Source of the DNA: an uncultured Pseudomonadota bacterium
GTDB lineage: Bacteria; Myxococcota_A; UBA796; CAJQPC01
Direction of reading: 5' to 3'
NCBI GenBank assembly: GCA_937915955.1
Contig: CALGIB010000400.1
Location: 1 to 7,995, forward strand
DNA length: 7,995 nt
Made by a program: the position numbers and the translations under genes. Shown here one piece after another: positions 1-5,779 of the stretch. Below the pieces are notes generated by a model. The model did not search any database, was not told the origin of the DNA, and saw only the letters and a list, made by a program, of their open reading frames with translations. Each line of letters opens with the position of its first letter. The first letter of the stretch is position 1.

Positions 1-304
1 GGCTCCGCTGGACGTCGCCGCGAGCCAGGACGCGCAGGGCCCCGATCACCGCCTTGAAGGCCTCGGCGGTCTCCTCGCCGTCCTCGTCTCGGTCCCCGAC
101 CAGGCGCTCCTGCAGGCCGCGGGCGTGGCGCACGAGCCCCGTCGGGGCCGGGAAGGTCTGCAGGCGCTCCCGCAGCTCCTCGAAGGCCTGGCTCTCGCCC
201 ATGCGCGCGGACGACGCAGAGACCTCGAGCACGGCGATCAGGGCGTCGCGGAGGACCTCGGCGTCTTGCGCGGTGGCCCTGGTTTCCTTCTTGAACCAGC
301 TCAT
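1..304 (-). CDS. N-terminal part of an unrecognised protein (3' end outside window)
   Basis: An open minus-strand frame starts with ATG at 304 and stays open to the left edge, giving 101 residues beginning MSWFKKETRA. I do not recognise the family. The visible part is hydrophilic and predicted mostly helical, with Glu/Arg/Ala-rich heptad-like stretches and no signal peptide or membrane segment, so a cytosolic protein is likely. Third-position GC bias matches the neighbouring genes, which supports real coding. The Shine-Dalgarno upstream is weak. The gene is divergent from the lipoprotein gene that starts at 389, with an 84 nt spacer that must hold both promoters. The helical N-terminus could precede an enzymatic or signalling domain beyond the edge, but nothing visible identifies one. 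Confidence 0.72.
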   Translation of the reverse strand, partial: MSWFKKETRATAQDAEVLRDALIAVLEVSASSARMGESQAFEELRERLQTFPAPTGLVRHARGLQERLVGDRDEDGEETAEAFKAVIGALRVLARGDVQRS

Positions 305-362
305 GCCGGGCTCATCGGACCGTGGGGTGACGGGTTTTAGGAACGGGGCCGCCGCGGGATAC

Positions 363-381
363 CCTGGGGGGCCTTCCCAGG
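363..381 (+). promoter_or_regulatory. Short hairpin overlapping the lipoprotein gene's ribosome binding site
   Basis: CCTGGG (363-368) pairs with CCCAGG (376-381) around a 7 nt loop. The 3' arm contains the first three bases of the AGGAG Shine-Dalgarno (379-383), which sits 5 nt before the ATG at 389. Folding in the mRNA would partly hide the ribosome site. A six-pair stem can arise by chance in DNA this rich in GC, so a regulatory role is only possible. Confidence 0.3.
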
Positions 382-388
382 AGCCCAC

Positions 389-2323
389 ATGCTCGCGCTG
401 CTCGCCCTCTTCGCCTGCCGAAGCAAGCCCCTCGACCCCGGCAACGACAGCGCCTTGGCCGATCTCCCCGACATCGACGGCGACGGATGGCTGAACGAGG
501 AGGACTGCGCGCCCGAGGAGCGCGACATCTACCCGGGCGCGGTCGAGCGCTGCGACGGCATCGACAACGACTGCGACGGGGACGTCGACGAGGACGTGAC
601 CTCGATCTACTACGCGGACGAGGACGCCGACGGCTACGGCGACGAGGCCAGCCCGATCGAGGCCTGCGAGCGGCCCGAGGGCGCGGCCGTGGTGGGCAAC
701 GACTGCGACGACTCGGACGACGGGCGCTACCCGGGCTCGCCCGAGGTCTGCGACGGCGTGGACCAGGACTGCGACGGCGAGGTCGACGAGGGCGTCACCG
801 GCACCTGGTGGACCGACGCGGACGAGGACGGCTACGGCGACCCCGACGGCGAGCTGAGCGCCTGCGCCCAGCCGGACGGCAGCAGCGAGAACGACGGCGA
901 CTGCGACGACACCAACGCCCACGCCAACCCCGACGAGGCCGAGGTCTGCGACGAGGCCGACAACGACTGCGACGGCGCCGTGGACGAGGGCGTGACCACC
1001 ACCTTCTACGGGGACGTGGACGAGGACGGCTACGGAGACGCCGACTTCACCATCCAGGCCTGCACGCTCCCCACCGGGTACGCGGCGGACGGCACGGACT
1101 GCGACGACTCAGACCCCTCGGTGAACCCGGGCGCGGTCGAGGTCATCGCGGACGGCGCGGACCAGGACTGCGACGGCGGCGACCTCTGCTACCTGGACGA
1201 CGACGTCGACACCTACGGCGCCAGCACCGGGGCCACGGTGGCCAGCAGCGACCTGGACTGCACCGACGACTACGAGTCCAGCTCTGCCGACGACTGCGAC
1301 GACGGCGAGAGCGAGGTCTTCCCCGGCCACGACGAGTACTGCAACGGCGTCGACGACGACTGCGACGGGGACATCGACGAGGACTCGGCGGTCGACGCCT
1401 ACACCTGGTCGGCCGACGCCGACGCGGACGGCTACGGCGACGCGGGCGTCACCCTCGAGGCCTGCGCGCAGCCCAGCGGCTACGTCAGCGACGACACGGA
1501 CTGCGACGACAGCGACGGGGCCGTGAACCCGGGCGCCAGCGAGGTCACCGCCGACGGCGTCGACAACGACTGCGACGGCGGCGAGCGGTGCTTCGTGGAC
1601 GACGACGGGGACGGCTACGGCGACGAGGACGGCAGCACCGTGAGCTCCTCGGACCTGGACTGCGCGGACTCGGGCGAGTCCGAGAGCGAGGACGACTGCG
1701 ACGACGCCGACTCGGCCGTCAACCCCGGGGAGAGCGAGGCCTGCAACGCCGTGGACGACGACTGCGACGGGGACGTCGACGAGGGCGTGCTGGGCACCGG
1801 CGCGGACTGCCCGGCCGAGGACTGCGCCGAGGTCCTGGCGGACGACCCCTCGGCCGCCGACGGCACCTACACGCTGGACCTCGGCGACTACGAGTGCGAC
1901 ATGAGCACCGACGGCGGCGGCTGGACGCTGGTCAAGGACGACGCACACGTCTACGGCACCGGCTACGACACCAGCAGCTACAACACCGAGGGCTTCAGCT
2001 GGAACGAGGTGCTCTTCGAGTACGCCTCGGGCAGCACCCACGGACACTGCACCTACCCCTCGGCCATGACGGGCTGCGTGCCGCTGGGCTTCCAGTTCGC
2101 GAGCGAGGACTGGGGCGTGGCCCAGAACTACGGCAGCAGCGTCTGCGGCATGGCCCTGAGCGACTACACCGGCAACACCACCTTCTCCGGCACCTACGAC
2201 TTCATCATCGACCGCAGCGACAGCAGCGACACCATCCGGCTGGGCATGCTCGAGGGCATCGCGAGCTGCACCACCGGCGACAACTACGGGTCGGCCTACG
2301 TGGACATCTGGGTGCGCCAGTGA
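389..2323 (+). CDS. Predicted lipoprotein with seven MopE-type metal-binding repeats and a C-terminal fibrinogen-like (GGGWT) domain
   Basis: This 644-residue protein is probably exported and lipid-anchored. Residues 1-10 (MLALLALFAC) form a very short signal with an LFAC lipobox, so Cys10 would be the lipidated residue. The start is fixed: AGGAG lies 5 nt upstream, an in-frame TAG is at 338, and no other start codon lies between. Residues 28-467 hold seven repeats, each with a DxDxDGYGD element, a DCDD element and a final (C/A)xxxDxDCDG element. These match the putative metal-binding motif named after the methanotroph copper protein MopE, and Asp is about 115 of the first 470 residues. Residues about 473-644 contain C503 and a TDGGGWTLV motif at 507-515 plus further cysteines, typical of bacterial fibrinogen-like domains. 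Binding of Ca2+ or another metal and adhesion or surface assembly are inferences. Its stop overlaps the queD start. Confidence 0.9.
   Translation: MLALLALFACRSKPLDPGNDSALADLPDIDGDGWLNEEDCAPEERDIYPGAVERCDGIDNDCDGDVDEDVTSIYYADEDADGYGDEASPIEACERPEGAAVVGNDCDDSDDGRYPGSPEVCDGVDQDCDGEVDEGVTGTWWTDADEDGYGDPDGELSACAQPDGSSENDGDCDDTNAHANPDEAEVCDEADNDCDGAVDEGVTTTFYGDVDEDGYGDADFTIQACTLPTGYAADGTDCDDSDPSVNPGAVEVIADGADQDCDGGDLCYLDDDVDTYGASTGATVASSDLDCTDDYESSSADDCDDGESEVFPGHDEYCNGVDDDCDGDIDEDSAVDAYTWSADADADGYGDAGVTLEACAQPSGYVSDDTDCDDSDGAVNPGASEVTADGVDNDCDGGERCFVDDDGDGYGDEDGSTVSSSDLDCADSGESESEDDCDDADSAVNPGESEACNAVDDDCDGDVDEGVLGTGADCPAEDCAEVLADDPSAADGTYTLDLGDYECDMSTDGGGWTLVKDDAHVYGTGYDTSSYNTEGFSWNEVLFEYASGSTHGHCTYPSAMTGCVPLGFQFASEDWGVAQNYGSSVCGMALSDYTGNTTFSGTYDFIIDRSDSSDTIRLGMLEGIASCTTGDNYGSAYVDIWVRQ
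470..1789 (+). repeat. Seven tandem Asp/Cys-rich coding repeats (MopE type)
   Basis: The repeats encode residues 28-70, 74-136, 140-202, 206-265, 266-332, 338-399 and 400-467 of the lipoprotein. The DxDCDG cores are at residues 55-64, 121-130, 187-196, 254-263, 318-327, 388-397 and 452-461. Repeats 1-3 are single units with a Cys just before the core, although repeat 1 is shorter. Repeats 4+5 and 6+7 form two matching pairs: the first member has Ala in place of that Cys and ends CDGG(D/E), and a new Cys follows at 267 or 401. Repeat 5 has a degraded loop (DDDVDTYGA). The pattern suggests growth by unit duplication and then duplication of a two-unit block. Confidence 0.88.
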
Positions 2324-2754
2324 GCATCACCTGTACGAGGCGGCTGGCCTGGGATGCCATGCACCGCGTGCCCCGTCACGAGTCCAAGTGCGCGGCCTTC
2401 CACGGTCACCGCTACACCGCCGACATCACCTGCGCGGCGCCGGAGCTGGACGACCGAGGTCGGGTGATCGACTTCGGGGTGATCAAGCAGCTGGTCGGGG
2501 CCTGGATCGACGAGCGCTGGGACCACACCGCCATCCTGATGCGCGGCGACGAGGACCCGGCCTGCGTGGCGGTGGCCGAGAGCAACGCGCGGCACGGGCG
2601 GCCGGTCTACTGGATGGAGGGGCACCCCACCGCCGAGAACGTGGCGGCCGAGCTGGCGCGCGTGGCCTCGGAGCTGCTGGCGCCCCGCGGGGTCGAGGTG
2701 GTGCACGTGCGGGTCTGGGAGACGCCGAACGGCTGGGCCGACTGGAGCCGCTGA
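2320..2754 (+). CDS. queD: 6-carboxy-5,6,7,8-tetrahydropterin synthase / 6-pyruvoyltetrahydropterin synthase family (QueD-like)
   Basis: A 144-residue protein of the PTPS/QueD fold. In the QueD pathway it turns 7,8-dihydroneopterin triphosphate into 6-carboxytetrahydropterin, an early step to 7-deazaguanine and queuosine. Visible family signatures are the zinc ligands His15, His28 and His30; Cys24 in the C-x3-HGH arrangement; DFG at 51-53; the Asp68-His69 pair in DHTAIL; PTAEN at 103-107; and Glu134 in VWETPNGW. Length is normal for bacterial QueD. The start is GTG at 2320, overlapping the upstream TGA as GTGA; the next ATG (codon 14) would remove the first zinc ligand region. No clear Shine-Dalgarno is seen, so translational coupling is likely. 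No other queuosine or folate gene is in the window, so a PTPS-like activity on another pterin cannot be excluded. Confidence 0.9.
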   Translation: MSITCTRRLAWDAMHRVPRHESKCAAFHGHRYTADITCAAPELDDRGRVIDFGVIKQLVGAWIDERWDHTAILMRGDEDPACVAVAESNARHGRPVYWMEGHPTAENVAAELARVASELLAPRGVEVVHVRVWETPNGWADWSR

Positions 2755-3148
2755 GCCCTTCGGCGTGCGTCCACGGGGCGATCCAGGCAGCGGCGCAGCG
2801 CCGGCACCACCGAGCTGTCCTCGAGTTCGGCCAGGTAGGAGGCCTCGTCCCGGAGCGCCAGGACCTGGGCGGCCCGGTGTCCGGCCCGACGGGCGGGGTC
2901 CCCCGGCGCTTGCGGCGCTTGCGGGCGGGCCCCTGACCCACGCGACGGAGCTCGGCGTTGAGCACGATGGTGCGCGCCAGGGTCTAGCTGTCGTCGTCCC
3001 AGTACCAGGCGCGCTCGTACAGGTCGTGCAGCGCCTCGAGCACCTAGAGCCCGGGCTCGTCGCGGAGTCGCTGCATCGCGTCGAGCGCCAGCTGGGCGTC
3101 ACTGTGCCGGGTCAGCGCGATCAAGGTGTCTCGGTGTTCGCCGTTCAT
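2755..3148 (-). pseudogene. Decayed gene of unknown function with two in-frame TAG stops and a frameshift
   Basis: Read on the minus strand from ATG at 3148 (preceded by a GGAGGG run), 34 protein-like codons beginning MNGEHRDTLIALTRHSDAQL end at TAG (3046-3044). The same frame continues with VLEALHDLYERAWYWDDDS to a second TAG (2986-2984), then TLARTIVLNAELRRV. Near a G5/C4 run soon after, the protein-like signal moves to another frame: AQVLALRDEASYLAELEDSS, then VVPALRRCLDRPVD, which runs towards the end of queD with no clear stop. Joined, the pieces look like one helical, charged, cytosolic protein of about 130 residues, perhaps with HEAT-like helices, but I do not recognise the family. TAG is a normal stop elsewhere in the window (puuD), which argues against recoding. 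The left boundary is approximate. Confidence 0.68.
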
Positions 3149-3171
3149 GCCCTCCACCTGACCCGGTGCTC

Positions 3172-3200
3172 TTGACCGGGCAAGCCCCGATCCCTACGCT
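3172..3200 (+). promoter_or_regulatory. Sigma70-like promoter upstream of puuD
   Basis: TTGACC (3172-3177) and TACGCT (3195-3200) are separated by exactly 17 nt. The -35 matches TTGACA at five of six bases; the -10 keeps only the first T, A and last T of TATAAT. The predicted transcription start lies about 20 nt before the puuD ATG at 3229, leaving a short leader with a weak Shine-Dalgarno. It also sits just outside the divergent pseudogene. Confidence 0.45.
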
Positions 3201-3228
3201 CCCGGCCTGACCCCACCCGGATGGCCCC

Positions 3229-4407
3229 ATGGCCTGGCTGACCGACTGGTTGAGCCTCCTTGCGCGCTGGTTCCACCTCATCGTGGGGGCGGGCTGGATC
3301 GGCACCAGCTTCTACTTCAACTGGCTGAACAACAACGTCCGGCCGGTCGACGACGACGAGACGGGCGAGCTGGCCGGCGCGCTCTGGTCCGTGCACGGCG
3401 GCGCCTTCTACCAGGTGCGCAAGATCAAGGGCGCGCCCCGCGCGCTGCCCGAGACGCTGCACTGGTTCAAGTGGGAGGCCTACCTCACGTGGATCAGCGG
3501 CGTGAGCCTGCTGCTGCTCGTCTACTGGATGCAGGCGGGCACCTCGATGGTCCCTCCCGGCAGCGACCTGGCGCCTTGGGCTGCCGCCTCGATCGGGGTC
3601 GGCAGCCTGGCCCTTGGCTGGGTGGTCTACGACCTGCTCTGCCGCTCGCCGCTCAGCCGGCACCCTCGGGTCTTCGCGGCGCTGGGTTTTTCGCTGCTCT
3701 GCGCCGCGGCCTGGGGGCTCTCGGAGCTCCTGAGCCCCCGCGCGGCCTACATCCACGTGGGCGCGATGGTGGGCACGATGATGGCGCTCAACGTCTTCTT
3801 CGTGATCATCCCCGGCCAGAAGAAGATGGTCGATGCGCTGCTGGCCGGCCGGGAGCCCGAGATCGACGCGGGCGCCGCCGGCTCGCTGCGCAGCCTGCAC
3901 AACAACTACTTCACGCTCCCCGTGCTGTTCATCATGGTCAGCAACCACTTCCCCTTCACCTACGGGCACACCTGGGGCTGGGCGGTCCTGGCGGGCATCG
4001 CGCTGCTGGGCTCGATCGCGCGGCACGCCTTCAACCTGATGGACCGAGGTCAGGACGCGCGCTGGATCCTGCCTGTCGCCGCGCTCGGCATGATGGGCCT
4101 GGCGTTCGTGAGCCACGGGCCCAGGCCCAGCGTCGAGGGGGCCGAGGTGCCGGGCTTCGCCGAGGTCGGGCCGATCATCGAGGCCCGCTGCGTGGGCTGC
4201 CACGCCGAGACCCCGACCTTTGAGGGGATCGCCGCGCCGCCGCTGGGCCTGCTGCTGGAGACCCCGGAGCAGATCCGCCAGGCGGCTCCGAAGATCCAGG
4301 CGCAGGCCGTGGACACCCAGACGATGCCGCTGGGGAACGTGACGGGCATGACCGACCAGGAGCGGGCGGTGCTCGGTGCGTGGATCGCCGGGGGCGCGCC
4401 GCTGTAG
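3229..4407 (+). CDS. puuD: Membrane-bound urate oxidase/hydroxylase PuuD with C-terminal cytochrome c domain
   Basis: A 392-residue integral membrane protein. PuuD enzymes oxidise urate to 5-hydroxyisourate and pass electrons through a fused c-type cytochrome to the respiratory chain, unlike the soluble peroxide-making uricase. About eight membrane segments are visible, near residues 11-30, 82-101, 115-135, 146-166, 173-195, 228-239, 248-264 and 279-296, with conserved-looking His16, His78, His176, His224 and His240. The urate oxidase N-terminal family features include RWFHLIVGAGWIGTSFYF and the HNNYFTLPV stretch. The C-terminal domain has the haem-binding CVGCH at 321-325 and a likely axial Met366 in TMPLGN. 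Length is normal for the family. The gene has its own candidate promoter and converges with the next gene over 23 nt. No other purine-catabolism gene is present here. The stop is TAG. Confidence 0.93.
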   Translation: MAWLTDWLSLLARWFHLIVGAGWIGTSFYFNWLNNNVRPVDDDETGELAGALWSVHGGAFYQVRKIKGAPRALPETLHWFKWEAYLTWISGVSLLLLVYWMQAGTSMVPPGSDLAPWAAASIGVGSLALGWVVYDLLCRSPLSRHPRVFAALGFSLLCAAAWGLSELLSPRAAYIHVGAMVGTMMALNVFFVIIPGQKKMVDALLAGREPEIDAGAAGSLRSLHNNYFTLPVLFIMVSNHFPFTYGHTWGWAVLAGIALLGSIARHAFNLMDRGQDARWILPVAALGMMGLAFVSHGPRPSVEGAEVPGFAEVGPIIEARCVGCHAETPTFEGIAAPPLGLLLETPEQIRQAAPKIQAQAVDTQTMPLGNVTGMTDQERAVLGAWIAGGAPL

Positions 4408-4431
4408 CCAGGTCGGCGCCTCGCCCAGGCT
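4406..4431. terminator. Imperfect hairpin at the convergent puuD / beta-barrel gene junction
   Basis: AGCCAGG (4406-4412) faces CCAGGCT (4425-4431), giving a four-pair stem, an A-A mismatch and two more pairs, around a loop that contains the palindrome GGCGCC. It spans both stop codons of the convergent genes, where a two-way terminator would be expected. There is no T-run on either side, so it is a weak candidate only. Confidence 0.2.
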
Positions 4432-5132
4432 CAGAACCGGGCGCGCGCCCCGATGCTGGCCCGATGGACCCAGGGGCTGCTCAGCTGCGTGAAGCTGTCC
4501 GCCGAGGAGCCCGCCCGGACGAGCACGTCCAGGGTGGCCTGCCGCTCCTGGACCGCGTGCACGCCCGCGACCAGCCCGGCGCCGCCGTCCCAGGTCATCG
4601 TGCGGTCGCCGATCAGCCCGAAGCTGGGGCGCAGGTGCGCGTCCGCCCCGACGAAGGGCCGCTCCATCAGCGGCCACTCGAAGCCCGCGGACAGGGGCAC
4701 GCCCAGCAGCAGCCCCTCCTCGAGCCCGACCCAGCGGTAGTGCAGGTCGGCGCCCACGTCCCAGGACAGCCGCTCGTCCAGCGCGCGCCCGCTCATGCCG
4801 CCGCGCGCGAAGCCGGCCTCGATCAGGCCCAGGTCGTTGTCCAGGTGCAGCTCGGCCAGGCTCCAGCCCGCGCCGGTGCTGCCCGAGCCGAAGACCACGC
4901 GCCCGGCCAGGGTCACGGCGTCGAAGCTGTCCAGGCGGCCGCCCTGGTTCATCCAGCTCCAACCCACGCCGAGGGCGGCCCAGTCCAGCTCGAGCCGATC
5001 CCGGTCCTGGCGCCAGGGGATGACGCCCAGCTCGAGCACGACCTCGCCGCCCAGCTCGTCGAGCTCGCCGACGACAGCCAGCTCGGCGCCGCCGAAGCCG
5101 GCCCAGGAGCTGGAGATGAGACTCAGGAGCAT
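4431..5132 (-). CDS. Probable outer membrane beta-barrel protein, unrecognised family
   Basis: A 233-residue protein with many short stretches of alternating hydrophobic and polar residues rich in Gly, Trp and Leu, for example ELGGEVVLELGV and DVGADLHYRWVGL. It ends in Phe (IGARARF), as most Gram-negative outer membrane barrels do. These features suggest a small 8-10 strand barrel, but no named family is recognised. The N-terminus (MLLSLISSSWAG) could be a signal peptide but is short and lacks the usual Lys/Arg. The start is supported by GGAGG four nt before the ATG; the upstream in-frame codons lead back 14 codons to the stop of a paralogue remnant, without an ATG, GTG or TTG. The ribosome site is enclosed in a strong hairpin. 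The gene converges with puuD. Confidence 0.75.
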   Translation of the reverse strand: MLLSLISSSWAGFGGAELAVVGELDELGGEVVLELGVIPWRQDRDRLELDWAALGVGWSWMNQGGRLDSFDAVTLAGRVVFGSGSTGAGWSLAELHLDNDLGLIEAGFARGGMSGRALDERLSWDVGADLHYRWVGLEEGLLLGVPLSAGFEWPLMERPFVGADAHLRPSFGLIGDRTMTWDGGAGLVAGVHAVQERQATLDVLVRAGSSADSFTQLSSPWVHRASIGARARF

Positions 5133-5157
5133 GCGGCCTCCGCGGGTGGAGGCCGCA
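5132..5157 (-). promoter_or_regulatory. Perfect 10-bp hairpin enclosing the Shine-Dalgarno and start of the beta-barrel gene
   Basis: In the minus-strand RNA, TGCGGCCTCC (5157-5148) pairs perfectly with GGAGGCCGCA (5141-5132) around the loop ACCCGC. The 3' arm holds the whole GGAGG ribosome site and the A of the ATG start codon, so the folded RNA should block initiation. A run of U's does not follow, so it is not a standard terminator. This looks like a translational switch (temperature, ligand, small RNA or coupling), though the trigger cannot be read from the sequence. Confidence 0.6.
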
Positions 5158-5174
5158 GTCTCCCACGCACGGCC

Positions 5175-5279
5175 TCAGAATGTGGCCCGGGCCCCCAGGC
5201 CGATCTGGTGTACCCAGGCGCTGTCGAGGGTCCTGAAGCTGTCCGCTATCGAGCTGGCCGAGAGCACCACGTCCACTGG
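5175..5279 (-). pseudogene. 3' remnant of a paralogue of the adjacent beta-barrel gene
   Basis: The last 34 codons before the TGA at 5177-5175 encode a peptide that aligns without gaps to the last 34 residues of the intact barrel protein. The shared residues include ADSF, WVH and GARA plus the terminal Phe; by hand count 18 of 34 residues are identical, and about two thirds of the bases match. It has no start codon or ribosome site of its own, and the rest of the gene is missing: 50 nt upstream is the end of the hpf gene. The remnant is in the same reading frame as the intact gene, 14 codons ahead of it, consistent with a former tandem pair of which the upstream copy was mostly deleted. Confidence 0.68.
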
Positions 5280-5312
5280 GCCGCCTCTCGATCGGACACC
5301 GCTCGACGGGCT

Positions 5313-5326
5313 CGGCGTGACCGCCG
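5313..5326 (-). terminator. Short GC stem-loop just after the hpf stop codon
   Basis: CGGCG and CGCCG pair around a four-base loop, beginning 3 nt beyond the hpf stop at 5330. Its position fits a transcript end, but the stem is only five pairs and no U-run follows. Chance occurrence is quite possible. Confidence 0.2.
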
Positions 5327-5329
5327 GGC

Positions 5330-5665
5330 TCAGTCGCGCTCGACCTGCCGCCGCGGCTCGGAGCGCAGCTTGTCGTGGTGCTTGCGGAGCTGGGTGGTCA
5401 GGGCCTCGAAGGCCTCGTGGACGGCTGACTCGGGATCTTCGCCGTGCCGGGAGACGTTCAGGTCGGTGGCGGGGCCACGCACCTCGACGTGCGCCTCGTA
5501 GGAGCCAGGCCCCTTCTGGCTGTGGTGGCTGTCTCGGCCCACGGTGATCTGGCAGCTGTGCAGTTCCTTCAGGTAGCGCTCCTGCTTGAGGGCGTGCTGC
5601 ATGACATAGGTCTCCAGCTCGTCGCTGTGGCTCATGCCTCGCCAGGTGATCCTGACGTTGTCCAT
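5330..5665 (-). CDS. hpf: Short HPF/RaiA-family ribosome hibernation factor
   Basis: A 111-residue protein of the S30AE/HPF-YfiA family, which binds in the decoding region of the 30S subunit and silences ribosomes in stationary phase or stress. Family features are the N-terminal beta strand VRITWRGM, helix ELETYVMQHALKQERYL, strands QITVGRDS and YEAHVEVRG, and the helix ESAVHEAFEALTTQLRKHHDKL ending in a basic tail. It lacks the C-terminal dimerisation domain of long HPF. A longer open frame begins at 5767, but ATG at 5665 is chosen because GGAGG lies four nt upstream and because family homology begins at VRITW. A strong sigma54-type promoter lies just upstream, so growth-phase or stress control through an enhancer-binding protein is likely. 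It may also be read from the cyclase gene 114 nt upstream. Confidence 0.86.
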   Translation of the reverse strand: MDNVRITWRGMSHSDELETYVMQHALKQERYLKELHSCQITVGRDSHHSQKGPGSYEAHVEVRGPATDLNVSRHGEDPESAVHEAFEALTTQLRKHHDKLRSEPRRQVERD

Positions 5666-5696
5666 TCGGCCTCCGTTGCTCGGGGCCTCCTTCAAG

Positions 5697-5711
5697 GCAA
5701 GCCGCGTGCCA
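5697..5711 (-). promoter_or_regulatory. Sigma54 (-24/-12) promoter for hpf
   Basis: On the minus strand, TGGCACG (5711-5705), four bases, then TTGC (5700-5697) match the sigma54 consensus TGGCACG-N4-TTGC at every position, with the GG and GC pairs spaced by 10 nt as required. Transcription would start near 5685, giving a leader of about 20 nt that holds the GGAGG at 5674-5670 and leads straight to the ATG at 5665. The fit in both sequence and position makes chance unlikely. Confidence 0.72.
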
Positions 5712-5779
5712 CCGGGGACCCGCCCCTGCGGCCACTCTCTCGGGGCTGGGTGGGGCATTGCACACACGCCTGTGCGAGG

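Noticed and set aside
340..363. Extracytoplasmic-sigma-like promoter (GGAAC and GATAC) before the lipoprotein gene
   Set aside because: The spacing is about 13 nt instead of 16-17 and the second element does not fit the consensus.
470..1789. CRISPR-like or noncoding tandem repeat array
   Set aside because: The repeats are coding, vary in length by whole codons, and have no uniform direct repeats with unique spacers.
1109..2047. Long antisense frame rich in Val and Ala
   Set aside because: It mirrors the Asp codons of the repeat array and has no ribosome site or protein-like character of its own.
487..2319. Long Arg-rich frame overlapping the lipoprotein gene
   Set aside because: It is the shifted frame of the GAC/GGC-rich repeats; only its end, from the GTG at 2320, is a real gene (queD).
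2984..3046. TAG readthrough or pyrrolysine-type recoding
   Set aside because: TAG ends puuD and the 63-residue gene normally, and a frameshift further on shows the locus is simply decaying.
2296..3102. Minus-strand frame of 268 residues across queD
   Set aside because: Low-complexity Pro/Arg/Ser composition and antisense to a well-supported enzyme; the protein-like minus-strand signal here is in other frames (the pseudogene).
3145..5166. 673-residue minus-strand frame
   Set aside because: It runs antisense to puuD and out of frame in the barrel gene; composition is that of a GC-rich shadow frame.
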